From Streptantibioticus_C sp963761325 (GTDB taxonomy: Bacteria; Actinomycetota; Actinomycetes; Streptomycetales; Streptomycetaceae), in assembly GCA_963761325.1 (NCBI GenBank), contig CAVXGZ010000008.1:1116001-1180000 (forward strand): DNA of 64,000 bases, read 5' to 3'. This document shows, piece after piece, positions 1 to 8,771 of this stretch; the first letter of the stretch is position 1, and every line of letters starts with the position of its first letter. Position numbers and translations under genes: made by a program. The notes under the pieces were generated by a model. That model saw only the letters and a program-made list of their open reading frames with translations. It was not told the origin of the DNA and made no database searches.

Positions 1-1145
1 ACTCCGGCGATCGCGCTGATCCCCGACAGGCCCAGGCCGGAGCCCGACGACGAGCCGGGGGCGCCGGCGGTCGGCCCGGGGCCGAAGTACTGCTTGGCGT
101 ACGGCAGCGAGGCCGGGGTCTCCGGGGCGGGGCGCAGCTTCGCCGCCGCGGCCAGCGCGGCGGCCGGGTCGACCAGTCCGGCGCCGACCGCGTCGTCGCG
201 CCCGCCGGCCGGCCGGTCGCGGGCGGTGTCCTCCAGCAGCGTCTTGATCTGCGCCGGGCTCAGCTTCGGGTAGGCGGACCTGATCAGCGCGACGACCCCG
301 GAGGCGTAGGCGGAGGCGGCCGAGGTGCCCCAGCCCTCGTAGTAGTGCTTGTCGGGGTCGGCGATCACCACGTCCACGCCGGGGGCGGCCACGTCGGCGT
401 ACCAGTGCTCGGTGGAGAAGGCGGCGTGCCGGCCGTAGACGTTGACGGCGGCGACCGCGATGACACCGGGATAGGCCGCCGGGTAGGAGACCGGGTTGCC
501 GTGCTCGCCGCTGTTGCCGGCCGAGGCGACCACGACGATGCCCTTGGCCAGGGCGTACTGGACCGCCTCGTCCTCCTGGGCGTCCGGGTGGGCGGTCTTG
601 CTGTCGTCGCCGAGCGAGAGGTTGATGACGTCGGCGCCGTGGTCGGCGGCCCACCGGATGCCCTGGGCGAGGGCGGCGCCGCGGGTGGCGCGGGCCTGCT
701 TGCGCTTGGGGTCGGAGTCCTCCAGGATCACCCGGACCGGGAGGATCTTCGCCTCCGGGGCGATGCCCATCACGCCGTCGCTGTCGCCGGGCCCGTGGCC
801 GTGTCCGGCGATGATGCCGGCCATCGCCGTGCCGTGCCGGGCCCAGGTCGGATCGCCCGGTTCGGCGCCGAACCCGATGAAGTCCTTGCCGGGCAGCACC
901 TGTCCGGTCAGGTCCGGGTGGTCGGGGTCGACGCCGGTGTCCAGGACCGCGACGGTGATCCCCTTGCCCTTGCTGACCTGCCATGCCTGTTGGGCGTGGA
1001 GCGCGGTCAACGGCCACTGCTGGTCGCGTATCGAGTCGGCGTACGCGGCCGGGGCGCCGGGCAGCAGCACGGTGGCGAACGCGGCGAGCAGGGCGGCGGC
1101 CAGCGCGACGAGGCCGGCCGGACGGCCGCTCGCTCCACGGGTCAT
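1..1145 (-). CDS. Mycosin-type subtilisin-like serine protease (type VII secretion associated), C-terminus cut off
   Basis: Secreted or membrane-tethered S8 peptidase of the MycP family, whose members sit outside the membrane and process or stabilise ESX/type VII secretion. The reading frame begins at ATG 1145 with a signal peptide (hydrophobic residues about 10-30, then AAYAD). The catalytic triad is visible: Asp69 in VAVLDTGVD, His104 in RHGTAMAG and Ser275 in GWGTSAAS. After about residue 350 the chain becomes Gly/Ser/Pro-rich, as expected just before a C-terminal membrane anchor, but it runs off the left edge. The start overlaps the stop of the upstream gene by one base (TGATG), so the two are translationally coupled. 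No other ESX component is visible, so a link to a secretion system is family knowledge only. Confidence 0.88.
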   Translation of the reverse strand, partial: MTRGASGRPAGLVALAAALLAAFATVLLPGAPAAYADSIRDQQWPLTALHAQQAWQVSKGKGITVAVLDTGVDPDHPDLTGQVLPGKDFIGFGAEPGDPTWARHGTAMAGIIAGHGHGPGDSDGVMGIAPEAKILPVRVILEDSDPKRKQARATRGAALAQGIRWAADHGADVINLSLGDDSKTAHPDAQEDEAVQYALAKGIVVVASAGNSGEHGNPVSYPAAYPGVIAVAAVNVYGRHAAFSTEHWYADVAAPGVDVVIADPDKHYYEGWGTSAASAYASGVVALIRSAYPKLSPAQIKTLLEDTARDRPAGGRDDAVGAGLVDPAAALAAAAKLRPAPETPASLPYAKQYFGPGPTAGAPGSSSGSGLGLSGISAIAG

Positions 1146-2086
1146 CAGGAGTCTCCGGTGTGCGCGGGGCCGCCGAGCGCGGTGCGGACGGCGGTCAGGA
1201 AGCGGTGGTCGAGCGCACCGGCCAGCCCGGCGGCGTCGTAGCCCAGGCCGGACTGCGCGGCGACCGAGCCGGCGCCGCGCACGGTGGCGGCGGTGGCGTC
1301 CTGCGGGGCGGCGAGCGTGCGGCCGTCGGCGAAGCCGCTGACCGCGTAGACCACGAGCGGCAGGGTGGCGGACGGCTCGACCGTCCAGCTCCCGCGCTGC
1401 GCGGCGCCGAAGTGCGCGGCGGCGGTGCCGGGGAAGGGCACGGGCAGCGGCATGGCGTGCGGGTCGGCGTCCAGGCCGCCGCGGGTCAGCCGGCGGCGCA
1501 GCGCGGCCATGCCGGCCGGGTCGGTGCCGGTGACCAGCAGGCCGACGGTGGTCACGTCGGTGGAGGTGGCGTCGGTGTAGGTGGCGCGCAGCAGGCGGGT
1601 GCAGCCGGCCGGGGCGAGGGCCGCGGCGAGCTTGGGGTCGAACGCGCCGTCGCAGCCGCTGTCCGGGGCGACGCCGACCCTGGTCCAGGTGCGGTCGGCG
1701 CCGCCGGGGCCGGCGCCGGCCGCCTTGACGGTGCGCGGGAACAGGTCGTCGACCGGTTCGCCGTGCCACAGGGCGCGGGTCTCGGCGTAGTTCTGTGCCG
1801 GGCTGGCGGCGCCGTCGCGCTTGGCGGAGGACAGCAGGCCCACCGCCTTGCCGACGCCCGCCCCGGCCAGCAGTCCGGCGCCGAGCACCAGGCAGACCAC
1901 CACGGAGAGCGGGAGCTGCACGGTGCGCCGGTCACGGCCGGTGAGGCGGGCGACGCCGCCGGTCCACGGCTGGTGCGCGGCCGGCGGCTGGCTGGGAGGC
2001 AGCGCGGGCGGCCGTGGCGGCGGGAAGGAGGAGGGGGGCGGTGATGCCCCGTTGTCGACTCCGGTGCCCACCAACTGCCCCCTCAT
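1145..2086 (-). CDS. Single-pass membrane protein partner of the mycosin gene, function unknown
   Basis: A 313-residue protein with a Pro-rich cytoplasmic N-terminus (residues about 1-40), one transmembrane helix near residues 58-82 (LSVVVCLVLGAGLLAGAG) and an extracytoplasmic domain of about 220 residues. I recognise no catalytic motif. Similar proteins are found beside mycosin genes in streptomycetes, and its stop overlaps the protease start, so it is probably made together with it, perhaps as a chaperone or inhibitor (inference). The ATG at 2086 has no clear ribosome-binding site; internal GTG starts a few codons downstream are possible. Confidence 0.7.
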   Translation of the reverse strand: MRGQLVGTGVDNGASPPPSSFPPPRPPALPPSQPPAAHQPWTGGVARLTGRDRRTVQLPLSVVVCLVLGAGLLAGAGVGKAVGLLSSAKRDGAASPAQNYAETRALWHGEPVDDLFPRTVKAAGAGPGGADRTWTRVGVAPDSGCDGAFDPKLAAALAPAGCTRLLRATYTDATSTDVTTVGLLVTGTDPAGMAALRRRLTRGGLDADPHAMPLPVPFPGTAAAHFGAAQRGSWTVEPSATLPLVVYAVSGFADGRTLAAPQDATAATVRGAGSVAAQSGLGYDAAGLAGALDHRFLTAVRTALGGPAHTGDS

Positions 2087-2359
2087 GGCCGGCGCGTCCG
2101 CGCCACGTGGTCGTCAACGCCGGTCCACGGGGACCGGCTGCGGCCGCACTCTGCCGAGGGGCCGCGATCCCCGTTCCGCGGGAGGAAGACGGGGGTTCGG
2201 GAGGACACAGTACTGACGTCGGTTAGACGCCGGTACGGCGGTCCGGAGTCGGATCATCGTCCCGGCCGGCCTCGGCAACACGTCACCTTACGGGCTGTAC
2301 CTGTGTCTGTCCCCACGAGGGGTCTTGTCGGCCGGATCCTTACCCGGCAAGCTGCCCGC

Positions 2360-3562
2360 ATGGTCGACCACGCCGCTGACCGGGCCCGCTACGACCGGGC
2401 CACCAGGGATCTCGACGCGCCGCTGGCGGTGGTGGACCTGGCCGCCTTCGACCGCAACGCCGCCGATCTGGCCGCCCGGGCCGGCGGCAAGCCGGTGCGG
2501 GTGGCGACCAAGTCGGTGCGCTGCCGGGCGCTGCTGGAGCGGGTGCTGGCGCGTGAGGGGTTCGCCGGGGTCATGTCGTTCACGTTGGCCGAATCGCTGT
2601 GGTTGGCCGGCAGCGGCTTCGACGACGTGCTGCTGGCCTACCCGTCGGCGGACCGGGCGGGCTTCGCGCGGCTGGCGTCGGACCGCGCGCTGGCCGACGC
2701 GGTCACCGTGATGGTCGACGACCCGGCGCAGCTCGACCTGATCGACGCGGCGCGCGACGGCGGCACGCAGCGGGTGCGGGTCTGCCTCGAACTGGACACC
2801 GCGCTGCGGCTGTTGGGCGGCCGGATCCGGATCGGCGCGCGGCGCTCGCCGCTGCGGGACGCCGACGCGCTGGCGGCGCTCGCGCGGACGGTGGCCGCCC
2901 GGCCGGGGTTCACGGTGGTGGGGCTGATGGCGTACGAGGGCCATGTGGCCGGGGTGGGCGACGCGGTGCCGGGCAGTCCGGTGCGCTCGCGGGCGGTGCG
3001 GACGATGCAGGCGGTGGCGCGGCGGGAGTTGGCGGCGCGGCGGGCCGAGGTGGTGCGCGCGGTGCGGGCGGTGGCGCCGGAGTTGGAGTTCGTCAACGGC
3101 GGCGGCACCGGGAGCGTGCAGTACACGGCGGCCGAGGAGGCGGTGACCGAGATCGCGGCGGGCTCCGGGCTGTTCGTGCCGCGGCTGTTCGACACCTACA
3201 CCTCGTTCACCGGGCGGCCGGCCGCGCTGTTCGCCCAGCCGGTGGTGCGCCGGCCGGGGCCCGGGGTGGTGACGGTGCTGGGCGGCGGGTATCCGGCGTC
3301 CGGGGCGGCCGGCCGGGACCGGCTGCCGGTGCCCTACCTGCCGCCGGGGCTGTCCTACGACGGGCAGGAGGGCGCCGGCGAGGTGCAGACGCCGCTGCTC
3401 GGCCGGGCGGCCGACGGGTTGCGGATCGGCGACCGGGTGTGGTTCCGCCATGCGAAGGCGGGTGAACTGTGCGAGCGGTTCGCACAGTTGCACCTCGTCG
3501 AGGACGACCGGGTGGTGGCGACGGTGCCGACCTACCGGGGCGAGGGCCGCACCTTCCTGTGA
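2360..3562 (+). CDS. Amino acid deaminase/aldolase, alanine-racemase-fold PLP enzyme
   Basis: PLP enzyme with an N-terminal alanine racemase-like TIM barrel and a C-terminal D-serine dehydratase-like domain; relatives act as D-threonine aldolases or D-serine dehydratases. The PLP lysine is in RVATKSVRC, about residue 41 from the chosen start. The C-terminal HAKAGELCERF carries the His and Cys that bind a metal in the D-serine dehydratase/D-threonine aldolase family. I prefer ATG 2360 (MVDHAADRARYD) because family similarity begins there; a GTG at 2303 in the same frame gives 19 more residues. Neither has a good Shine-Dalgarno sequence. The gene stands alone, divergent from the membrane protein and convergent with the SDR gene. 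The exact substrate cannot be read from sequence. Confidence 0.8.
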   Translation: MVDHAADRARYDRATRDLDAPLAVVDLAAFDRNAADLAARAGGKPVRVATKSVRCRALLERVLAREGFAGVMSFTLAESLWLAGSGFDDVLLAYPSADRAGFARLASDRALADAVTVMVDDPAQLDLIDAARDGGTQRVRVCLELDTALRLLGGRIRIGARRSPLRDADALAALARTVAARPGFTVVGLMAYEGHVAGVGDAVPGSPVRSRAVRTMQAVARRELAARRAEVVRAVRAVAPELEFVNGGGTGSVQYTAAEEAVTEIAAGSGLFVPRLFDTYTSFTGRPAALFAQPVVRRPGPGVVTVLGGGYPASGAAGRDRLPVPYLPPGLSYDGQEGAGEVQTPLLGRAADGLRIGDRVWFRHAKAGELCERFAQLHLVEDDRVVATVPTYRGEGRTFL

Positions 3563-3574
3563 CCGGGCGGGCCG

Positions 3575-4369
3575 TCAGGCGGGAGTGACGTAGGCGCCCG
3601 CGATGCCGCCGTCCACCAGGAACTGCGAGCCGGTGATGAAGGTGGAGTCGTCGCTGGCCAGGAAGGCGACCGCGGCGGCGATCTCGGCGGCGTCGGCGAA
3701 CCGGCCGAGCGGGATGTGCACCAGGCGGCGGGCGGCCCGCTCGGGGTCCTTGGCGAACAGCTCGCGCAGCAGCGGGGTGTCGACCGGTCCCGGGCACAGC
3801 GCGTTGACCCGGATGCCCTCGCGGGCGAACTGCACGCCCAGTTCGCGGGACATCGCCAGCACGCCGCCCTTGGAGGCGGTGTAGGAGATCTGCGAGGTGG
3901 CGGCTCCCATCACGGCGACGAACGACGCGGTGTTGATGATCGAGCCCTTGCCCTGCCGCCGCATGTACGGCAGCGCCGCCTTGCAGCACAGGTAGACCGA
4001 GGTGAGGTTGACCTCCTGGACGCGCCGCCAGGCGTCGAGGCCGGTGGTGAGGATCGAGTCGTCGTCGGGCGGCGAGATGCCGGCGTTGTTGAAGGCGACG
4101 TCCACCGAGCCGTAGGTGTCGTAGGCGGTCTTGAAGAGCGCGTCCACCTGGTCCGCGTCGGTGACGTCGGCGCGGACGAAGAGCCCGTCCACCTCGTCGG
4201 CGGCGGCCTGGCCCGCGGCGGAGTCGATGTCGGCGCAGACCACGTGGGCGCCCTCGGAGGCGAGGCGGCGCACGGTGGCCAGGCCGATGCCGCTGCCGGC
4301 CCCGGTGACCACGGCGGTGCGGCCTGGCAGGCGGCGGCAGACGGGCGTCCGGTCGCTGCTGTCGGTCAC
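3575..4369 (-). CDS. SDR-family NAD(P)-dependent oxidoreductase
   Basis: Classical short-chain dehydrogenase of 264 residues. The Rossmann dinucleotide motif TGAGSGIG is at residues 22-29, NNAG is in the middle, and the catalytic Tyr-Lys pair is in SYTASKGG; the C-terminus (GSQFLVDGG) is also typical. It begins with GTG two bases after the stop of the aldehyde dehydrogenase gene, so it is the last gene of the glnA4-like operon and presumably oxidises or reduces an intermediate of the same amine pathway (inference). The specific substrate is unknown. Confidence 0.88.
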   Translation of the reverse strand: MTDSSDRTPVCRRLPGRTAVVTGAGSGIGLATVRRLASEGAHVVCADIDSAAGQAAADEVDGLFVRADVTDADQVDALFKTAYDTYGSVDVAFNNAGISPPDDDSILTTGLDAWRRVQEVNLTSVYLCCKAALPYMRRQGKGSIINTASFVAVMGAATSQISYTASKGGVLAMSRELGVQFAREGIRVNALCPGPVDTPLLRELFAKDPERAARRLVHIPLGRFADAAEIAAAVAFLASDDSTFITGSQFLVDGGIAGAYVTPA

Positions 4370-4370
4370 G

Positions 4371-5753
4371 TCAGTTCTCCTCGGTGCTGATGAAGACGTT
4401 CTTGGTCTCGGTGAAGGCGGTCAGCGCCTCCGGGCCCAGCTCGCGGCCGAGCCCGGACTGCTTGTAGCCGCCGAACGGGGTCCAGTAGCGCACGGCGCTG
4501 TGCGAGTTGACGGAGAGGTTGCCGGCCCGCACCGCGCGCGAGACGCGGATCGCCCGGCCGACGTCCCGGGTCCACAGCGAGCCGGCGAGGCCGTACGGGG
4601 TGGCGTTGGCGAGCCGGATCGCGTCGGCCTCGTCGTCGAAGGGCAGCACGACGGCGACCGGGCCGAACACCTCCTCGGTGGCGGCGGGGGCCTGCGGGTC
4701 GAGGCCGGCCAGCACGGTGGCCGGGTACCAGAAGCCCTTGCCGGCCGGCGCGGTGCCGCGGATCGCGGCCGGGGCGTCCTCGGGCACGTAGGAGCGCACC
4801 CGGTCGCGCTGGGCGGCGGAGATCAGCGGGCCCACGGCGGTGGCCGGGTCGGCCGGGTCGCCGACGGCGACGCCGAGCACGGCGGGTTCCAGCAGTTCGA
4901 GGAAGCGGTCGTGGACCGAGCGCTGCACCAGGATCCGGGTGCGGGCGCAGCAGTCCTGACCGGTGTTGTCCAGGAAGGACATCGGGGCGGTCCGCGCCGC
5001 GTGGGGAAGGTCCGCGTCGGCGAAGACGATGTTGGGGCTCTTGCCGCCGAGTTCCAGGGTGAGCCGCTTGACCTGCTGGGCGCAGCGGGCCATGACCTGC
5101 CGGCCGACCGCGCTGGAGCCGGTGAAGACGATCTTCGCGACGTCGGGGTGGTCGACCAGCGCGGTGCCGGTGACCGGTCCGGCGCCGGGCAGCACCTGGA
5201 ACAGGCCCTCCGGCAGCCCGGCTTCGAGGGCGAGGTCGGCCAGTCGCAGCGCGGTCAGCGGGGTCGTCTCGGCGGGCTTGAGGACGACGGCGTTGCCGGC
5301 CGCCAGCGCCGGGGCGGTGGACCAGGCGGCGATGGGCATCGGGAAGTTCCACGGCACGATGACGCCGACCACGCCGAGCGGTTCGCGGAAGGTGACGTCC
5401 AGGCCGCCGGGCGCCGGGATCTGGGCGCCGTTGAGGCGTTCGGCGCCGCCGGCCGCGTAGTCGAGCAGGTCGCGGACGTTGCCGGCCTCCCAGCGGGCGT
5501 TGCCGATCGGGTGGCCGGCCTCGGCGACCTCCAGCCCGGCCAGTTCCTCGCGGTGGCCGTCCACGACGGCGGCGAAGCGGCGCAGCAGGCGGGCCCGGTC
5601 GGCGGGCGCGGTGGCGGCCCAGCCGGCCTGGGCGCGCACCGCGCGGCCCACCGCGGCGGCGACCTGCGGCGGCGCGGTGGCCGGGACGGTGGCGATGACC
5701 TCCTCGGTGGCGGGGTTGAGGATCCGGTGCTCGGTGGGGTGTCGGTCGGCCAC
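4371..5753 (-). CDS. Aldehyde dehydrogenase of the gamma-glutamylamine cluster
   Basis: NAD(P)-dependent aldehyde dehydrogenase, 460 residues from GTG 5753. Key residues are visible: Asn136 in PWNFPMP, general base Glu234 in LELGGKSPN, and the nucleophilic Cys in NTGQDCCA, where the first Cys (about 268) is the canonical GQxC position. The frame is open far upstream, but the start is fixed by a GAGGA site that overlaps the stop codon of the glutamine synthetase-like gene eight bases upstream. In the order GlnA4-ALDH-SDR it would oxidise the aldehyde formed from a gamma-glutamylated amine, analogous to PuuC of the E. coli putrescine pathway (established for the family, inferred here). Confidence 0.9.
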   Translation of the reverse strand: MADRHPTEHRILNPATEEVIATVPATAPPQVAAAVGRAVRAQAGWAATAPADRARLLRRFAAVVDGHREELAGLEVAEAGHPIGNARWEAGNVRDLLDYAAGGAERLNGAQIPAPGGLDVTFREPLGVVGVIVPWNFPMPIAAWSTAPALAAGNAVVLKPAETTPLTALRLADLALEAGLPEGLFQVLPGAGPVTGTALVDHPDVAKIVFTGSSAVGRQVMARCAQQVKRLTLELGGKSPNIVFADADLPHAARTAPMSFLDNTGQDCCARTRILVQRSVHDRFLELLEPAVLGVAVGDPADPATAVGPLISAAQRDRVRSYVPEDAPAAIRGTAPAGKGFWYPATVLAGLDPQAPAATEEVFGPVAVVLPFDDEADAIRLANATPYGLAGSLWTRDVGRAIRVSRAVRAGNLSVNSHSAVRYWTPFGGYKQSGLGRELGPEALTAFTETKNVFISTEEN

Positions 5754-5761
5754 GTGGGTCC

Positions 5762-7129
5762 TCACAGGCGTTCGAAGGAGCGGCGCAGCTCCCAGTCGGT
5801 GACGGCGGCGTCGTAGGCGTCCTGCTCGACGCGGGCCATGTTCGCGTAGTGGTCGACGACGTCCTGGCCGAACGCCTCGCGGGCGAGGGCCGACTCGCGC
5901 CACCGGTCGGCCGCGTCGCGCAGCGTGCCGGGCACGTGGTCGGCGTCGCCCGCGTAGGCGTTGCCGGTGCAGGCGGCGGGCAGCTCCAACTGCCGCTCCA
6001 CGCCGTCGAGTCCGGCGGCGATCATGCCGGCGACCGCCAGGTAGGGGTTGACGTCGCCGCCGGGCACCCGGTTCTCGAACCGCAGCGAGCGGCCGTGGCC
6101 GACGACGCGCAGCGCGCAGGTGCGGTTGTCGTGGCCCCAGGCGACGGCGGTGGGGGCGAAGGAGCCGGCGCGGTAGCGCTTGTAGGAGTTGATGTTGGGC
6201 GCGTACAGCAGGGTGAGGTCTTGCAGCCAGGCGAGCTGGCCGGCCAGGAAGTGCCGCATGGTCGCCGACATGCCGGCCGGCGCGCTCTCGTCGGCGAAGA
6301 CCGGCACCCCGTCGGCGTCGCGCAGCGAGAGGTGGATGTGGCAGGAGTTGCCCTCCCGCTCGTCGTACTTGGCCATGAAGGTCAGGGCGCGGCCCGCCTG
6401 GGCGGCGATCTCCTTGGCGCCGGTCTTGTAGACGACGTGCTGGTCGCAGGTGGTGAGCGCGTCGTCGTAGCGGAAGGCGATCTCGTGCTGGCCGAGGTTG
6501 CACTCGCCCTTGGCGGACTCCACGGTCAGGCCCGCGGCGGCCATCTCGTTGCGGATGCGGCGCAGCAGCGGCTCGACCCGGCCGGTGCCGAGCACCGAGT
6601 AGTCGACGTTGTACTGGTTGGCCGGGCGCAGGCCGCGGTAGGAGCGGTCCCAGGCGTCCTCGTAGGAGTCGTCGAAGACCATGAACTCCAGCTCGGTGCC
6701 GACCTGGGCGCTCCAGCCGCGCTCGGCGAGCCGGTCGAGCTGGCGGCGCAGGATCTGCCGCGGGGAGGCGGTGACCGGGGTGCCGTCGTGCCAGGACAGG
6801 TCGGCGAGCAGCAGCGCGGTGCCCTCGTTCCACGGGGTGCGGCGCAGCGTGGCGTGGTCGCCGTGCAGGGCGAAGTCGCCGTAGCCGCGCTCCCAGGAGG
6901 ACATCGCGTAGCCCTCGACGGTGTTCATGTCGGTGTCGACGGCGAGCAGGTAGTTGCAGCCCTCGGTGCCGTGGGCCAGCACCTCGTCGAGGAAGAAGCG
7001 GGCGGCGAAGCGCTTGCCCTGGAGTCGGCCCTGCATGTCGGTGAAGGCCAGGACGACGGTGTCGATGTCACCGGCGTCCACGAGCCGGTACAGCTCGTCG
7101 ACGGACAGCGGCGGCTTGCGGTCTGCCAC
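5762..7129 (-). CDS. Glutamine synthetase-like gamma-glutamylamine synthetase (GlnA4/PuuA type)
   Basis: A 455-residue member of the glutamine synthetase superfamily. In streptomycetes, paralogues in this clade (GlnA3, GlnA4) glutamylate polyamines or ethanolamine rather than ammonia. Visible motifs include the beta-grasp N-terminus (VVLAFTDMQGRLQGKRF), the metal/glutamate-binding strands (EFMVFDDSYEDAW, GECNLGQHEIAFR) and the ATP-binding segment NSCHIHLSLRD. The usual adenylylation tyrosine region of GlnA is not evident. GTG 7129 is chosen because AGGAGG lies seven bases upstream. It heads the SDR-ALDH operon and is divergent from a FadR-type regulator with an operator-like palindrome between them. 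Confidence 0.88.
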   Translation of the reverse strand: MADRKPPLSVDELYRLVDAGDIDTVVLAFTDMQGRLQGKRFAARFFLDEVLAHGTEGCNYLLAVDTDMNTVEGYAMSSWERGYGDFALHGDHATLRRTPWNEGTALLLADLSWHDGTPVTASPRQILRRQLDRLAERGWSAQVGTELEFMVFDDSYEDAWDRSYRGLRPANQYNVDYSVLGTGRVEPLLRRIRNEMAAAGLTVESAKGECNLGQHEIAFRYDDALTTCDQHVVYKTGAKEIAAQAGRALTFMAKYDEREGNSCHIHLSLRDADGVPVFADESAPAGMSATMRHFLAGQLAWLQDLTLLYAPNINSYKRYRAGSFAPTAVAWGHDNRTCALRVVGHGRSLRFENRVPGGDVNPYLAVAGMIAAGLDGVERQLELPAACTGNAYAGDADHVPGTLRDAADRWRESALAREAFGQDVVDHYANMARVEQDAYDAAVTDWELRRSFERL

Positions 7130-7177
7130 GGGTGGAGCCTCCTTCGGTGGCCGGGGTCCGCGCACCGGCCGGCCGGT

Positions 7178-7201
7178 CTAAGGTATGCACGGATACCATT
7201 G
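7178..7201. promoter_or_regulatory. Operator-like palindrome in the glnA4-like/FadR intergenic region
   Basis: Arms CTAAGGTAT and ATACCATTG separated by six bases; seven of nine arm positions pair and the inner GGTAT-N6-ATACC is perfect. It lies between the divergent starts at 7129 and 7231, the standard place for autoregulation by the adjacent FadR-type regulator. The half-site ACCATTG recurs in the palindrome ahead of the hydrolase gene. Confidence 0.55.
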
Positions 7202-7230
7202 ATTGTGAAGGGGAGAGAGGAGGTGGACCG

Positions 7231-7977
7231 ATGAGTGACACGGACGCCACGCCGGTCGACCGGTTCTCCCCCGTGCTGCGCCCGGTCCGGGCGGGCAGCG
7301 GCTTCGAGGAGGCGCTGGAGCGGATACTCCAGGTGCTGCGGCTCGGCCTGGTCCGGTACGGCGAACGCCTGCCGTCGGAGCGGGAGTTGGCGGACCGGCT
7401 GCGCATCAGCCGGGTGACGCTGCGCGAGGTGCTGAAGGTCCTTCAGGACGAGGGGCTGGTGGAGAGCCGCCGGGGCCGCTACGGCGGCACCTTCGTGCGC
7501 TACCGGGCCGGCGAGTTGGCCTGCGCGGCCGACGGCGCGGCCGATCCGGCGGAGCGGATGGCCGAGGCGGACCTGGACGACCTGCTGCGCTTCCGCGAGG
7601 TGCTGGAGGTCGGCGCGGCGGAGCTGTGCGCGGCGCGCGGGCCGGCCGCGGGCTCCCTGGAGCGGCTGCGGGCCTGCCTGACGGCGACCGTGGACGCCCC
7701 GCTCGGCGACTACCGCCGGCTCGACACCCGGCTGCACCTGACGCTGGCCGAGCTGTCCGGCTCCCCGTCGCTGGCGGCCGCGTACGCCGCCGTACGGGCC
7801 TCGGTCAACGAGCGGTTGGACCGCATCCCGCTGCTGGTGCGCAATCTGGAGCACTCCCAGGCGCAGCACATCGCGCTCGTCGAGGCGGTGGCCGAGGGCG
7901 ACGTGGACGGCGCCCGCGAGGTGATGCGCGAACACTGCGCGGGCACCGCGTCGCTGCTGCGCGGCTTCCTGGCGTGA
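7231..7977 (+). CDS. GntR-family (FadR subfamily) transcriptional regulator
   Basis: A 248-residue regulator. The N-terminal winged helix-turn-helix occupies residues about 28-95 (RLPSERELADRLRISRVTLREVLKVLQDEGLV), and the C-terminal all-helical FCD-type domain contains the regularly spaced acidic and His residues typical of metal/ligand binding. The ATG is preceded by GAGAGGAGGT. It is divergent from the glnA4-like gene and followed by the gamma-glutamyl hydrolase gene, so it probably controls the whole amine cluster in response to an amine or glutamylated intermediate (inference). Two similar palindromes flank it. Confidence 0.9.
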   Translation: MSDTDATPVDRFSPVLRPVRAGSGFEEALERILQVLRLGLVRYGERLPSERELADRLRISRVTLREVLKVLQDEGLVESRRGRYGGTFVRYRAGELACAADGAADPAERMAEADLDDLLRFREVLEVGAAELCAARGPAAGSLERLRACLTATVDAPLGDYRRLDTRLHLTLAELSGSPSLAAAYAAVRASVNERLDRIPLLVRNLEHSQAQHIALVEAVAEGDVDGAREVMREHCAGTASLLRGFLA

Positions 7978-7980
7978 CGG

Positions 7981-8004
7981 CAATGGTGTTGACTGGGACC
8001 ATTG
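7981..8004. promoter_or_regulatory. Perfect palindrome CAATGGT-N10-ACCATTG upstream of the hydrolase gene
   Basis: Seven-base arms match perfectly. The site starts three bases after the regulator's stop and ends 42 bases before the hydrolase start. A TTGAC element lies in the spacer, so a bound repressor would cover a promoter -35 region. The half-site is shared with the 7178-7201 palindrome. Confidence 0.6.
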
Positions 8005-8046
8005 CGGACCCGTGAGGTTCCGGGGTGACGGGAAGGAGGGCGCCGG

Positions 8047-8757
8047 GTGGAATCGGCACCGCTGATCGGGGTCACGACGTATGCCACCGAGGCCCGCTGG
8101 GGCGCCGGCTGGTCGGCGCCGGCCGTGCTGCTGCCGGCCACCTATCCGGCGTACGTGCGGGCGGCCGGCGCTCTGGTGGCCATGCTGCCGCCCGATCCGG
8201 ATCCGGCCGCCGCGGCCGGCCTGGTGGCCCGGTTGGACGGCCTGGTGCTGGCGGGCGGCGAGGACGTCGACCCGGCCCGCTACGGCCACGCTCCGCACCC
8301 GCGGGCCGGCGCCCCCTGCCCGGAGCGCGACGCGTGGGAACTGGCCCTGCTGGACGCCGCGTTGGCGGCCGGCACGCCCGTGCTGGGGATCTGCCGGGGC
8401 ATGCAGCTGATGAACGTGCACGCCGGCGGCACGCTGGTGCAGCACCTGCCGGACGAGGTCGGCCACACCGGGCACAATCCGCAGGTCGGCGTCTTCTCCT
8501 CGCACACCGTCAAGGCGGTCCCCGGCACGGTGACGGCGGGCCTGCTGCCCGGTGCGGTGGAGGTGGCCACCCATCACCACCAGGCGGTCGGCGGGCTCGG
8601 CGCCGGGCTGGTCGCCTCCGCGTACGCCGAGGACGGCACGATCGAGGCGCTGGAGTACCCCGGGGACGGCTTCGCGCTGGGCGTGCAGTGGCACCCCGAG
8701 ATGCGGGACGACGCCCGCGTGGTGGCCGCCCTGGTGGAAGCCGCGAGCCGCCGGTGA
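8047..8757 (+). CDS. Gamma-glutamyl-gamma-aminobutyrate hydrolase family protein (class I glutamine amidotransferase)
   Basis: A 236-residue PuuD-like peptidase C26. The catalytic triad is readable: nucleophile Cys116 in GICRGMQLMN, and His and Glu in the C-terminal WHPE motif; HHHQAV also matches the family. GTG 8047 is preceded by AAGGAGGG at good spacing. In PuuD pathways the enzyme removes glutamate from the gamma-glutamylated product, which fits its place next to a glutamylamine synthetase, an aldehyde dehydrogenase and their presumed regulator. It has its own candidate promoter and operator. Confidence 0.9.
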   Translation: MESAPLIGVTTYATEARWGAGWSAPAVLLPATYPAYVRAAGALVAMLPPDPDPAAAAGLVARLDGLVLAGGEDVDPARYGHAPHPRAGAPCPERDAWELALLDAALAAGTPVLGICRGMQLMNVHAGGTLVQHLPDEVGHTGHNPQVGVFSSHTVKAVPGTVTAGLLPGAVEVATHHHQAVGGLGAGLVASAYAEDGTIEALEYPGDGFALGVQWHPEMRDDARVVAALVEAASRR

Positions 8758-8771
8758 CCGACGGCGCGCCG

